In this document: positions 14,901-29,900 of the stretch, piece by piece | Numbering within the stretch: position 1 is the stretch's first letter | How the letters are laid out: every line of letters begins with the position of its first letter | Made by a program: the position numbers and the translations under genes | The notes under the pieces: generated by a model | The model's database searches: none | What the model saw: only the letters and a program-made list of their open reading frames with translations | Told to the model about the DNA's origin: nothing | Source: Rhinopomastus cyanomelas | Taxonomy: Eukaryota; Chordata; Aves; Bucerotiformes; Rhinopomastidae | Length of the DNA: 64,000 bases | NCBI GenBank assembly: GCA_013400115.1 | Contig: VXBP01001113.1 | Location: 1,022,404-1,086,403, forward strand | Direction of reading: 5' to 3'

Positions 14901-17900
14901 TTTTCACCCAAGCATGAGTGGTCCCTGCAGTCTCTCTCACCAAGTTGCAGAGAAAGGTTAGAAGTAAAAAGGACAAAATTGTACTTCCCTTTTAAAACCA
15001 TCTAAAAGTCCAGACTAGCTATATTCTTCACATTTTCAAAAACATTTCTGAAGTCTTAATTGCTGGAATGACTACTGGCTTAATCTCACCCAGATCAAAA
15101 CACACAACATAAGAAAAGTGGTAGTTCTTTTTAGCTCACCCTGTGATGATCTGTTGGTTAATTTAGAAATTAACAGATGTAGCAAACAGAACTACAGTAA
15201 TTTGCTCCACTAAAAATTTGCAGTTTGAATTTGCTTAACACAAAGTCAGTTAGGTTACAGTCATGTATGTGCATATTTGTTCTAGGTGCCACAGCAAAGC
15301 TGCCATTTCAGCAGCTCTGCAGCTGGTGAGAGGAAGAGAGATGTATTTCTCTCCTCCAAAAACAAAATAATTGTCCAGACTCACTGGAACACATGCCACC
15401 CTGCACCTGCAATGAAAAACATGCTCTGACTTGCAGCTAGGAATGTCAGTCCAACACTGAACTCAAGTTCACTAACAGCCAGTTAACCTATGGCAACAAG
15501 TAAAAAAGCACTAGGCTAGATTCCATCATCATTCGTTGTTGAATGTTATGTTCCTCTCCACACAGTCCTGGTACAGTCAAGGATTCAAGTTAAAATAACT
15601 TTCTGCCATCTCTCTCCAAAGGGGTTTTTATTGTTGTTTGGGTCATACATCTCAAAAATCACAAAATGGTTTGGGTTGGAAGAGACCTTGAAGATCACCA
15701 AGTTCCAAACCCCCTGGCATGGGCAGGGAACCTCCCAGTGGACCAGCTTGCTCAAAACTTCATTCAAGCACGGCCTTCAACACATCCAGTGATGGAGCAT
15801 CCACAGCTTCCCTGAGTTCCTTCCAGTGTCTCACTAGCCCCACAGCGAAGAGCTTCTTCCTAAATCTACCCTCTTTCAGTTTAAAGCCGTTACCCGTCAC
15901 CCTATCACTACAAGCCTTTCCAAGGTCTGGATCAGCCCTTGTGACAGGGTGTAACGTAGCACAGTTCTGAATAGTCTGACCCAGCAACTGCAGCGATCAG
16001 AGAAATCTCTAGTTCTGCTTCCTGAAAATAATGATAGCAATGACCACTAAACTTGACAAATATGAAGCTATAAATAAGAATAGCTACCTGACATTCCCTA
16101 CAAGTCGCCCAAAATATCATTGTATCATCCTAATCTAAGTTTTTAATGCTGCTAGGCATCAATCTAAGATGAAGTGGAGAGACTGAGGAGCCAAGAGCCT
16201 ACATCCCACTTTCCAGGACTCAAACACCACAAGGTGTTTCAGAAGGGTGCTTAGACTGCACAACACATCAGAGTTGTGGTGTGGGGAAGGAAGCTTTGTT
16301 ATCTCTGAAATAAGTACTTCACTATAACAAGTGTTACCAAAATCCTTAGGTATGACAGAAGTAAACATAGGCCCAAAATAAAGGCTATTTAAGGTGGTGA
16401 AGGAGAATTGAGAATTAACTGCAATCCTTTCCAATATGCCAGTAAAATCTACTCCTCAAAGCTAATTTACTGTGAATTAAAGTGGTCACTCGGGGGCCCA
16501 GGCCCACCATATCAAGAGGGAAACTGTGCCATTCACAGCTGCATATGAATGCAAGGCTAGAATTACAAATGCCATTTGACAGGGAGAACCCAGAGCTGTC
16601 AAGCCTGTTCAGTTTGCCTAATTTCATTACAATGGCACAAATGCTTTCATTTGTCACACTCCAGCTTCATGTGTTTATCTCCCTTTCATTAAACATGACT
16701 TTAACAAATGACTGTTCCATAATGCCAAGATGTCAAGTGCTGATCAGAACAGAGATTTTTGTTATGGGGAAGGATGACAGAATGCACTCTGAGCATTTTA
16801 CCGGTGATACTCTCCGGGGTCAGGACAGCACAAATTCAATTGAAATACTGTCTCCTGCAGGAATTACTTACCTTTGCCAGTGAAGCAGAAGCACTGACTG
16901 TCCCACCAATGTTAACCATTAGTTATCAGGGGATTCTTCTGATGGAATGACTCAAATTCAGCTGCTCTGATTGCCCACTAAAAGACACTGGGCATTTTTT
17001 CAAAAGCAGGTCCTTGTCACAGTTATCTTCCTACCAAATTACACTGAAAACTCCATTTTTGTCTCCACTGTTGCTCTATGCCCTTTTACCCATCTGTAGT
17101 ATTCCATTCCAGGGAGAGTGATAGTATGAGAAGGAGAAGACAGTCACTTAACTTACAAGGAAAACAAATGACACAAGAGGCAACATGAAGCTATACAAAG
17201 TGCAAGCTTTCATGACATCTGTCTACATGCACTTGAAGGTATGGCTAGTCACTTCTGCTTGAATTTTAAATGCCAGTCATACAGACTGCTGAGCACAGGG
17301 GAAAAAAAAGTTGCTGGGGTTGCAACTTATTCCAACAGGTAAAATTGTTCAAGTTCTTAGCACTGAGGAGACAGCAGAAATGGGAATAATTGCATCCTGA
17401 CAAACTTTTTTTTGAGCTATGGTTGACACATATTAGATGTTCTGTTTAAAAAAGGCTCTGTTACAAATCAAGGTTAACTCTTAAAGTGAACTAAGGGGTA
17501 ACGTGGCATAGAAAGGTTGAATGTCACCAGAAGACCATACTATGAATTCTAGAGTATTTCCTCCCACAGTCTTCTGGGAAAAGAATTAATTCTACATACT
17601 ACGAGCCTAAAATTCCTAAATTGTTTTCCTGTGTGTTTATTGCCAATATGAAAGGTAATACCCATCTACCTTTAAGTGTAGTTTCAATGCTACATTTGCT
17701 TTTCAGAAGCCCTTCCTTCCATGTCCTACTAGATGGCACGTTCCAGAGAAAGGCCGGATCTATGGTTCGTAGAGCCACATATGCAAATTCAGATTACTTA
17801 ACTAAATTTTGATCATCATTTCTGAAATGCTGATTGCTCTTTGGGAAAGGAGATGGGGGAATACAGCTGACCCAAGCCTCCAATAGGTTTAGAACAGACA

Positions 17901-20900
17901 ACTACTTTTGTGGCTTTGTCAGTCAGATGTAGCTCTTTACTGTTAGTGCCAATTGCAGTGGCACTTCACCCTACTCCAGAAAACAGAACTCTTCAATGGC
18001 TCTACAAAAACTAATTTGAAATCCTATTACTTTGTAAAGGTTTTTCCCCCCCCCCCTCAGTATAAGTTAGTTAACATACAGCTCTGAATAACTTACAGGG
18101 AAGAGAAATCAACTCTCCCCAGTTACAAGCAAAAAAACCTTTAGTAAGGTAAATCACAGTGAGTTTATCAGATGTTAAACGTCCAGTTACCTATCTTAAA
18201 AATAACCCAACTGCACACAGAAACATCCCATAGCAACAGAAACCGTCTGTTTCTATGTAGAACCAGTCGAAAAGGTTTCAGATTTCTTACAGAAAAACCA
18301 CAACAGCCTGTTTTGAACTTCAAAACCCATGTGCCCTCCTCTGATCCAATGACTGTCAACTCTAAATGAAATGATTAAACCAAACTAAACCAAAACAAAA
18401 AGCAGTCATCCCATGACAAATTCATCTGCCCTTGACCAAACACTGATAGTTATTGATCTCGCCACTGCTGTGAATTAGGGCCAGGTTTCCCAAGGTTCCC
18501 TCCTAATACGAGGAAGAGAGCATAGCCACTCTAACAAGGCCAACTAGGCTAAATGACACCTATGGGGAATTGCACTGAACACTGCCAAGTCCAGAAGACG
18601 GACTGATCCGTCTGTCTTACTGACAGCACAAGTCTGATGCATGTCAAGTTTAAGCACTCTTTTTCCTCTCTAAAAGAAATTGGCACATGTCGAAGGAAGA
18701 GCAATTAGGTTGTGACACTCTACAGAACTCTATTCAGTCACTGGACTTGCTTCACTATGGTATTTTACACATCTTGCACAGTACCAGGCCCAAACTAAGT
18801 AGGCAATTTAAAAGCCCAGGAGAAATTAAAACTTCTTCCTTGACATTTTAAAGCACAGTAATTCTCCACAGCTTTGTGTGTCTGCCATCCTTTGAATACC
18901 GCTCTCATTGCAAATTCACCCTGTTGTGGAAAGGAAAGCTTCACTATTTCTAAGAAGCCAGAGAAAAAGATTAGAGTTTTATCATCAGTTAGCTGTGTGG
19001 ATGTTACCTCACTCTGTTTACCCCTCCTCAAGGGGAGCCTGCAAGTGCCAAGGGAGACAAAGAAAAGAAAATTGAAGAATAACAAATCCCAAACAGGCCA
19101 GGACATTGTGCTGTGAGAGAATCTAAAAAGCATCAGTGAGACAGACAAAACCTGAAGAATGAAATGAAGAAAAGCCTGATGGCCCAAAAGAGAATCTTTT
19201 AATGACAAAAAAAAAATCTCTCTCAGGTTTAATTTCTTTTATGATTTACATGAATTCTTCTATCCAACCTGAACTAATCTAAGCCACATTGTTCTTCACC
19301 ATGTTATTACCAGAAAGTAAAAGTCGCAAGCAAATGTCAAAAGACAAGTACTCTGTTGGTTCTTGAGCTCTGGGTAAGTTACCACAGACACAAAATGGGA
19401 GCCTCAGGGAAAGCAGGAGTGGAAAGAGAAGAGAAGCAACAAGTAGAAGAGACTGGCCTGGTGGCAACCATCCCAACTCTTGCTATAAGATGCTGTAACA
19501 GTAAAAACATCAAGCAAACTTTTCTCCCTACCCCAGCAGTGATTGAAGCAGTGAGTAACCACACAAGAAGAAATTCAGCCAGCCTCCATTAAAAGCCAGC
19601 TTGATTCCCAGTGTGATGAAAACAAGTGAACACCATGTTCTTGAGAATCAGCTGCGTGAATAAAATTCATTTTTGCACACTGCTATGTGCTAATCTACTG
19701 ATACAAGGTGCTGACAGTACACAAAGGAAAGCAGAAGTCCAAGATTTAACACTCATTTACATTTTATTCGGCTATAAAAGATCTGTGAATGCAATTCAAG
19801 CACACTTTTTTTCTTATAGCCTATTAGGTAAAATACTGTTGATTTTCTTCCACTGGCACTCTCTGAATAAGCTGAGGTGTTAAAAAGTAAAGAATGTTAG
19901 GGTTTCTTGATTTCCTATTGTGCTCTACCCTGTTCTAGAAACTTATCCAGGATTTTGATGTGATTTCCATCACATCAGGATGTCTACATCTAGAATGCTA
20001 CACACTCTAGCTATGCTACTATTTCACAACACACTCAAGTGTAGGTAGTCTATGAATGCAATGATTTCCACGAGGAAATGTGGTATTCTGAAGGACCAGA
20101 CAGTCAGAGCTCCCTCTGTAACACTCCTGGATGACGCCTGGTTGCCATCCTGGACAAAATTCTTATTCTCACATCCTTAACATTCCTAATTTAGGAATTT
20201 TCAGGGCAGAAAAAGTCCATATGACAGCTCATATCTCTCCTGGAGTCTGGAAAGACTGCAAACTCCAGATTTATCTGAAGATTCAGGTATAGTACGGCTT
20301 AACATTAGCAACCCCTGTGGTCCTGCACTAAACTACATCAGCTTCCCTGACGCAGTTCTGTCATTTAAGAGCGGACAGCCAGCCAGTATCCTGAGCACTG
20401 GGATTGTATAAGGAGTAACTCCTTGATGTATCGGCCACCAGCACCAAATCTAAGAAAGTGCCAAATAGGTGAGGTATTCCAGTATGCTGGTCATGGTTTT
20501 GGTCTTGTATATGCATATTACAATAGAAATCACCAGAGTGCTTCAGAAGCTCAACAATGATCCTGCCCTAACTTTTACAAAGCCCATCGCTGACTACATG
20601 CTGTCTGGCAAGAATGATCTAAAAGTGACAGCACAGCACAAAACCTCACTTACTCAGACAAAAAGGGCTATTTGTTCAAGTCAGCCCTGGTTCACATACT
20701 TATGTAGGCTTCTTCAATCCCTCTCTTCTTCCCTTAGGGCACAACGCAGCTCCAGCTCCCAGATGAAATACACAGCACGCACTGAACAGGTCAGTGGACA
20801 CAACTCTGTTTTAACCTCTCAGCCCCAGCATTTCTGCTACCATGACCTCTGGGATAGATCTATTAAACTTCAACAGTATTTGCTTCCAAGACTTGGTAAA

Positions 20901-23900
20901 AAGGCAAAAGACAGAAGATTTTCCTTTTGGCTTTCAAGCTTAGACCTTATCAGAGCAAATACTAACAGGATATAAGCACACATGCAAATAAACTGAGAAT
21001 TAGATGGTAGCAAGGTCCTTGATGACAGGTAAATCAATCTGCTTTCATTCTCTGTCACTCAGCTCCACTTCATTCTCTTGGGCAAGTCACTTCATCTCTG
21101 CTTCAATTCCTCATTAGGAAAAGGGGACAGGTTTGGCTGTTTTTAAGTGCTTTGCTATTTAGATTACCTGAAAAAAAAAATCTCAAAACCCCCCCCCCCA
21201 AACCCAATTCAGCTCAATGGCTTCCTGCCTATCATTCTGCATTTCCCAAAATCTACAATTAACTGAGACTCTGGGTGAAGGAAGCTGTTTTTCAAGCTCC
21301 TATTTAAGCTAAGCAAGTATGACAAGCACTGTATAACACCAAGTAAGATAAAAATAATCTCTATAATCTATCACACAGGAAACCAGTCACTCTGTGAAAT
21401 ATCAAGGAAATTAATAGGGACATACTGGAGTCACACGTAGAACAACTTAGCAGCGCTTGACAGCTCACGCTTCAGGTATGTCAATGTTAAAGGAACTTTA
21501 TTAAATAAATTTTAAAAAGGGCAGTCTAACTTTCAAAGGAGTTCACGAGCGAGGGGAAGAAAATGTACATTACTTTCCAAAAAGCAGCAGCTAAACAGCT
21601 AGTAAATTCTCTTAGGCTTGTCAGAAATTGAACCACTTGACAGAGGACAGTATTTTGTTCAACTTTAAGGCCAGTGCTCAAAACCAGATAGTTACTCTAG
21701 GTAACAGAAGGACTTCCGAGGGCCCTTCCAAAAACTTGGGATGAAATCCCAAAGCTCTAAGAGAGCAAGACAAGCACCTGTTTTCCTGAGCAGTTCATTT
21801 TTTTATGCTGCATACTTTACACAGAAGCTGCATTATTCCAGAGAAGCTGCATTCCAGCCAAAAGTGCACAGTTAATGTGTTTTGCAGCACCCAGCCTTCA
21901 GTGATGGATGACCATTTTATAATGAAATATTTTATGCTCAATCAACTTACAAATAGCGGATGTTTTATCACACTGAATTAAAAAGAATGTTTTCATTAGG
22001 GAAAAAAAAGTAACAGACAAGAGGATCAGTGATGAGCAGAAGCAAAAGTTAGTCCTGTTAAGGGTGGTTAAAAAAAAATAATGTTTCACTTTAACTCTTT
22101 CACTGCTCTCCAATATCAAACTAGTATTTGCTCTGAACACTCAAAGTTGTGGTCCAAACTATCAAAACGTAAGAGTACAAGGCTTCTGTGATTCTACAAA
22201 AAGATTTAGGTCTGTAGCGTCTCGATCAGGTCTCCAAAATGCTAACGCTAACAACTAAGCATTGTCTGAAGACAAACCTCTCAAAATATTTAATCTCTCA
22301 TGTCCATTTAGCATTAGAAAAATCATTCCTCAAATACCTATTAATCAGCTGTGGTGCTTCAGTCTCCTAGCACTGCTTTCACCTGTCAGTGCTGAGTGAT
22401 AAATCAGAGAAGTAAATGCCCTGCACTCAAAGACTATCACAATTTCTAGATCAACATTTGGAACAAAATATCCACATTCAGCTGATGATCCTATTCAGGA
22501 TTCAGTGCTCGTTGTCACCTGACAACTGTTACTGTTGTCACACACTACACGTCAAGAAACCCCACATCTTACAGGGCCATGTTTGAATCAGCACTGGCCC
22601 TTGAAAGAGCCCACAGAAGCACTCATTGTGTTCTTTCTCTCAAGTAGCACATTAAGAAGTCTTTGATCTAGTCCAAACATGCCAGAATCTCTCTTAATTA
22701 TTGTATTAGATATACTTTTAGGAAAACAGTATCTTCTAATAGGAATAAAGGAATGGATGAATGCAGAAGAGTATCAGATGCAGTGGACACAAGCTGCAAC
22801 AAGGGAAATGCCCATTAGATATTGTGGAAGACATTTTCTCAAAAAAGGTTGTCAAACACCAGAACAGTTTGCTATGACAAGTTGTGAGTGCTCCAGCCTT
22901 GGAGAAATTCATAATTCAACTGGCTCTGACTCTGACTACAATCTCAATTCCAAGCTGATCCTGCTTCCAGCAGTAGACTGGAGCAGATGACCTCCAGAAG
23001 TCTCCTTGTACCTAAATTACTCCAATTCTGAAAACAAACCAGACTTCTGACACTGTACGTTACTAATGCAGCCACTCTAACACACATTGAACAAAGTTCC
23101 TCCTTCCCAGATCTTCTACTGGTCAGCAGTAGCAATAATTTAACAAAAAGCAGTACCTCATTCCAGAACTACTCATAGAAAACATGATTTCTAAATCACG
23201 TCTTCTAAACAGAAGCTGTGGACTTAGGCTGCAACAAAGCCAAAGCTCTAAAACCAAACTTGAGGACTTCCCGAAAACTATCAGAGACACAGCACATTGC
23301 TTCTGTCTTCTCTTACAAAGACATGGCACGTGCCGCAGATATTAGAATCAAAACAGCACCTTGGTCCTGATTCACAACCTTGAATCTAGAACAATTCCCC
23401 TAGCAGCAGAGCAACCACCTCTAGCCCCATTAAATGCAGAGTTAATTTATGGAGGCTTCACGCTGCTGCTAAAAGTGCTGCAGATATTAATCAGTCCAAG
23501 ATTCTAGTCACAGAATCAATTCTCCTCCCTTCTCCATTCCTCAGCTGAAGGCTGGCACTCAATGAATCAGACTAAAGGGAGAATAGTTTCCAGCACCTGC
23601 TTCATCTTTTAAGTTTCCAATTGAAAGCACTGTGATCTAGCAGCAAACAGTCAGATGTCATTTTCCTGCTCTGTCCAGAGCTGCATCACAGTACAAAACC
23701 AACAGAAGTAGAGAAATTAGTTAAAAGCACAGCAGCAGGCAAAGGAAGCCACAACATAACTTAATATGGCTAAAGAGAAAGAGCAGACGAAGACAGTGTA
23801 GTGGTATAAAATATGACACAACATTGTTGTACAATTTGACATCATTACTAGATGTTACAGATTGCAGAGTTTTACCACAGTAACACTAGGATTTTAAACC

Positions 23901-26900
23901 TAAAAATATAAAATACATTCCCCATTGAGAGGAAAGTAAGCAGGTTCATTATGTTCAAGCATGCTGATGGGAAGTTTGTCTTTTACATAAGGATGCACTG
24001 ATAACTCAAAAGGATAATTCAAGACACGCTTCTCTCATGCAGAGAAATAAGGCCAAACTTATTTGTTCATTGTTATAATAGTTCTCTTAACAAGGCTTTG
24101 CAAAACTCAAAGATTTACCTACAAGCAGATTCCCTCCACATACAGGAAAGAAATCCTCACACTTAGCCAAACAGCATGCTTCAAACAACAACAAAAAAAA
24201 CACCCACCCTTTAGTCCTAATCAACACAGCATCTGTACCACCTCCCTTAAAAACGTAATTTAAGCCCAGGAGCTGACATTACAAAACTAAAACTAACTTA
24301 GCTTTACTGGGGTAAGAACCTTTGCAATGCTCACAAGCAGACAAGCTGCATTCACAGACAATGGGAAACAGTTTAAATTTGTCACTTGCGTAGATCAGAA
24401 GTGGAGGGGTGCAGGGACTGCATAACGCATTTACAAAAATAGAAGTGTCTCAATTGTTTTAAGGAAAAAAAAAGTAAATGTCTCCTACATACATCTAATC
24501 AACATTCAACCTCATTTAATCTCATTCCTGTCCCCAAATACTGTCATTGAGATAGAATTATTCTTCTATCTCTCAAAGCTTCCTTGGTTGCAGAAGCTGC
24601 TTACCGAAACTTTCCAAAATGCTGAAGAGACAGAAAGAAGAGCAGAGAAAGGGTTAACCCACAGCTGGGAGAAAATTTCCCTGGAAAATTGAAACACATG
24701 CTGTGGCTGTGACTAAATTTCACACTGGTTCTGTCGAGTACAAACATCCACAAGTGTGTGCATTTGAGAGAGTTGAAGAAAAAGAAATGCTCCTTATATA
24801 TTAGCTTCACCTGCTAGGTTCCTTCAAATGAATAATGACATGCTCTAGGGAACAGAAGAATCCTTCAGATTCACTTCACAATGCCAAAGGGGGAGGGGGG
24901 CTCAGGAATAAAAATGGAAGGAAGTAGTCCTTCCTTTCCTTGCTCCCAAATGTTTTTTGAACATACTGCAAAGCTAAGCCTACAGTCTGGCAGGTTTAAT
25001 TCTGCTGTTTAAGTCTAGCTAGTACAGATGTCGCTTGAGCTGTCACTGCAGACGTGACGCTTTCCAGGTACATAGAAAGATGAATTGTACCGAGTGAGCT
25101 GAGAAGAGTTCTTGTACTCACGTGTGCACATGCATTGGTTTTAAAGGCTTTAATAAATTCTTTTAAATCCTTTTACTCACTGCTTTTTAACCAAATTTAC
25201 AGGAATTTATTTTTCTTAGAAAGCTGCTGGTGAGGCTCATTTAAGAAATACCAGATCCTCATATTCTACTTGTTACTGTACAAATGAATGTGTGATGACA
25301 TGCTAGAGTAGTTCAGCTAAGAGCTACAGAGGCAATCATCAGCAACCAAGCCATGCTGTTACCCACTGCACAGTCGATTCTGCATTTCACAAAAGAACCT
25401 TCTGTTTTACTATATTTCAAATATCTCCTGCAACCATTGAAAACTTCAGCTTACACAAATGTGACTATTTGGGCATCAAGCAACCAGGAGAAAAAGTACT
25501 TCTCACAGATACCACAACTGCAGCCAATTTAAAACATTTTTCTGAGTTAAGGAAATATCTTAGAAATAACATGCAAAAGCTAACAAAAAACCTCCCTGCC
25601 TCCTCATTATTAGGCTTTTTAGAAGCAACAATTATGTATCTTGCTGTGTTCTACATTAAAATTTTAATTTCCTGCAGTAAGTCCTAGCAGTTTTTTAGTT
25701 TTATAGTATGCTTTCAGAATAACCAGCAATCCAAAAGACAAGACTGCAGAGGATAAGTGGATCCTCTTATACACACTGGAATCTGTCTTCCAAACAAATT
25801 ATATTGTCCTGTTCACCACTGAAGAGCTGTAACAGTGCTGGAGAACAAGGCTTCAGGCGAGACAGTACTTTAAAGTCAGACATGAAAAAACAGACAAATC
25901 AGAGATCTAATACTATTACTCAGTAAAACTCAAAATCTAGATGAAAATAAAATTTAAGTTGATTTGGTCTATCATTAACAGGACAGCAATTCTTTTTACA
26001 ACCTTATAGTTTTGCATAAATTAATACTATTTCAGAACGAATGACAGCACGCAATGAAAAAACCAAATGTAGAGAACCAAAACATGTATTCCAGCAAGCT
26101 TAATATTTAGCATACTTTGCATTTCCTTAGCTACAACCAGATTTATCCTATCAGAAATTGTATATGGTCTCTGAAGAACTAGTGCATGACCCTGCATCTC
26201 TTATGAGAAGTCACAGCTGTATTCCCACATTAGCTGATAAAGACAACTGAATAGGCAAACCGAGTCCCATCCCCTCTTTGAAACAAGCCAGGCATTTTAA
26301 CTCCTCTCACTGAAGAAGTATTTGCTGCCACCATAATTAAGCATTTCTGGCTTTCTATTATATTATTCAAAACAAAAACTGATCACATGTAAAGAGCCGG
26401 ACAACTTCATCCTCTGATCCCAAGTTACAAAAGAAAAACCTCCATGAGGTCTCATACACTCCTTTTGAAAGCCTAATATCTTAGTAACACAGATCTTAAT
26501 GTGGTCACAATTTGGCCAAGTCTCAAAGAGAATCCAGTTCAAATCCAGAAGTCTTTCAGTTGGGAATAAATGTCGTGTTCAGAAAAAGCACAACAAAAAA
26601 GGTAAGAAGACATAGGAATTTTGGAAACAGAACAACTGGTTATAAAGAATATGGCTAATAAAGCTCAGGAGCAGCAGGAAAATAAAAAACCCCAAATCTG
26701 TTTTTGGCAGAAATTATGGTTAACACAACCAATGTATTAGCATGATACTTTGGGCATCAGACTGGCTGGAAGTTAACAAGTGATCAATATAGAATCATAG
26801 AATCATTAGGGATTGGAAGGGAGCTCGAAAGATCATCTAGTCCAATNNNNNNNNNNNNNNNNNNNNNNNNNNNNNNNNNNNNNNNNNNNNNNNNNNNNNN

Positions 26901-29900
26901 NNNNNNNNNNNNNNNNNNNNNNNNNNNNNNNNNNNNNNNNNNNNNNNNNNNNNNNNNNNNNNNNNNNNNNNNNNNNNNNNNNNNNNNNNNNNNNNNNNNN
27001 NNNNNNNNNNNNNNNNNNNNNNNNNNNNNNNNNNNNNNNNNNNNNNNNNNNNNNNNNNNNNNNNNNNNNNNNNNNNNNNNNNNNNNNNNNNNNNNNNNNN
27101 NNNNNNNNNNNNNNNNNNNNNNNNNNNNNNNNNNNNNNNNNNNNNNNNNNNNNNNNNNNNNNNNNNNNNNNNNNNGGGCAGCCCACCCTAGCCCTAGATC
27201 AGGCTGGCCACAGCCTCATCCAGCCTGGCCTTAAACATGGATGAGGCTTCCACTACCTTCCTGGGCAACCCATTCCAGACTCTCACCACTCTCATGGTGA
27301 AGAACTTCCTCCAGAAGTAGGATGGAATGGGTTGCCCAGGGAGGTGGTTGAGACCCCGTCCTTGGAAGTGTTTAAGGCCAGGCTGGATGAGGCTCTGGCC
27401 AGCCTGATCTAGGGTGGGGTGTCCCTGCCCATGGTAGGGGAGTTGGAACTGGATGATCCTGTGGTCCCTTCTAACCCAGACTGACTGCAGTAAGATCAGT
27501 ATGTTAAACATTTGTGTGATGATAAACAGACATCTTTCAAATCTCTGCCCAGCTAAGCATTTCAACTTGAAATGCAATTTTCTGTAGTCATTAATATCAA
27601 ATGAGTCAGTAGGACAGTCAGCAAGACAGAGAGAGAGAATCCCTCTTCAGTTTAAGCACTCTTCAGATGCAAGACTTTATTTCCTATTCTGAAAAATTAA
27701 GTGAAAAGTAAGATCATAGAATCATAGAACAGTTTTAGCTGGAAGAGAACTTCAAGATCATCAAGTCCAACCATTTCCTAGCCCTAACATCACCACTAAA
27801 CCGTGTCCCTCAATTAATAAATGTTCTCCTAATAAAAGGTTTCTGAATTTGCGTCCAGTACAGCTCGGCAAGCTTTGTCCCTCACACCCAGTGGTGCCTC
27901 TCCAACCTGCAGCTCTAGTTTGGCAAATCCATCACTTTGCACAACATTTTGGAAAGAATTAATCTGGCCACATCCCAGTTTACTTCCCACTATGTTAAAC
28001 ACCACTGGTCCCTCTATGTTTTCATTCTTTTTTAATACATAAGCTACTAAAAGCATCTCAAAATAAGCGATCTCCAAAAAAGCTTCATATACCATATTTT
28101 TAACTAAAAAGATCTAAAGTGCAAAAAGCAAAAAAATTTAAATTTCAGCATACAGATCTTAATCTTTCCTTGTTAATCTTTGCAGTTTTCCCCTGGGATA
28201 ATTGAAGACATTTGTACTGCTCACAAGGTAGCATCTTGTGGCCTGTCTGCTTTAATAGACACTGATAGACTGAAGCCAGATCATGTTCTAAATCCTCAGA
28301 GTCTACCTCCAAGCGTCTAGAATTTGATCATCATTACCTCCCATGTCAAAATGGACACGTTAACCAGGGCTGAGGTTAGGAAATGATTTCTTTAGAGCTA
28401 AATACACAGACAGTCCTTGCCCTGGCCACTGTTTTCTACTCAGCTCAATCTTTAAATGACCCTTTCTTCATCAAAACGGTGAAGAACCCAACAAAATAAA
28501 GTCCACAGTGACTTCTACCATGCGCAGAAGTAAAAAAGCTAGCTGTTTGCCTGAATTGTTTTAACGGGAGACTTATTTTGAAATGGCAGGTTAATGCTCA
28601 TTACCTTAGTACTAATTAACTGTTTTCCTTTTCTATACCTTGAACATTTGCAGATGGCATGCTAGTTGGCTGCATGGAAGGATCAGAACCGACAAGGATC
28701 TGCTGTCTCCTTGCAGCATAGCCAGGAAGCCGAACGTTGTTGTGTGCCATGTATAAATGTGCCTGTGCTTTCCCAGTCTATCGATTCTACTTTATTAGCC
28801 ATCATTTAGGTTGTGGTTACCTCTTGGCACATGCTTTGTCCAGTTAGAAAAAAATCATTACTACTGATCCAAAAAGGTAAACTCCATTGAATCGTATGCC
28901 AAGTATCCCTTGCACTCCAGTTTCTTCCTAGCCTGTCCTGCAATTGTGTCCCAATCTGCCCGCATTAACACAGATACACAGCGGTATTTATTTGATGCCT
29001 ATTCCACCAAGCTGTATTCACTCTAAATCCTCCATGTGTATTTAATAAATCACACTAGTTAGGTGGGCAGGATTAGTTCCAAGTCACCTAATGACTATAT
29101 CATGAGCTGCAGTATTAAAAGGATTAATATTAATCTTAGCCATTTCAATTCACTGCGAGAGGCCAGTCCCTGCCCCAACAGGAGCCACAGCAGGCAGCGC
29201 AAGAAATTCTAAACAAGAGCATGAAGATTAATGAGGGCTTCCTCATTCTGCTTGTGAGTCTTCTCTACCAGCACACAGGGCAGTGAATCCCCAGCAAAGA
29301 CGGGCACATGAATAAACACACAACACTACAAATACTTTTAGCAGCTGAGCCCAGCATAGGGTTATTTTCACTCACTATCTGCTTCTCCTGTAACCCACAC
29401 CTCCAAACATACTCAAGAATTTGAAATGCTTGCACAGCAGACAATTTGTTTTCTTTCAAAAAAAAGCACACACCTCATTACTCACAACAAATCACTCATT
29501 TTAAAAGAGTTTGTGGAATTAACAGTGAAAATGAGCTATGTGCAGAGAGGATGAGAGCAGCAGGGGAATCTCAAAGGGTAATTCACTGCACAAAGATTTA
29601 AAAGGACGTCAGACTGGCAAATTTGACCTGCTTTATTCTTGGCAAGAATGATCATTGCAAGCAGGAGTTGTTAAATACGGAGAGAAAGCCCTTCACCGAG
29701 TGTTAGTGGCAAACCTAAACATAGAAATGGACTGATACAACTGAATCTGATTTTCTGCTAACAGTACTGCATTTCAACGTAGCGCTGGCAAAGACCCCCG
29801 GATACAGCAGAGCGCTGAACACAGTATACCTGCCCGGAAGCAAGTGGCTCACAACCAACAGAACAGAAATGAAGCCCTGCAGTAAATGTGACAAAGAAGT

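Noticed and set aside
20469..20975. A 168-codon open frame on the plus strand
   Set aside because: No recognisable domain or repeat family and no splice or promoter context. It is the length expected occasionally by chance in 64 kb read in six frames.
26813..27244. Open frames spanning the run of N on both strands
   Set aside because: They are produced by untranslated N codons and flanking CR1 sequence. They are not genes.
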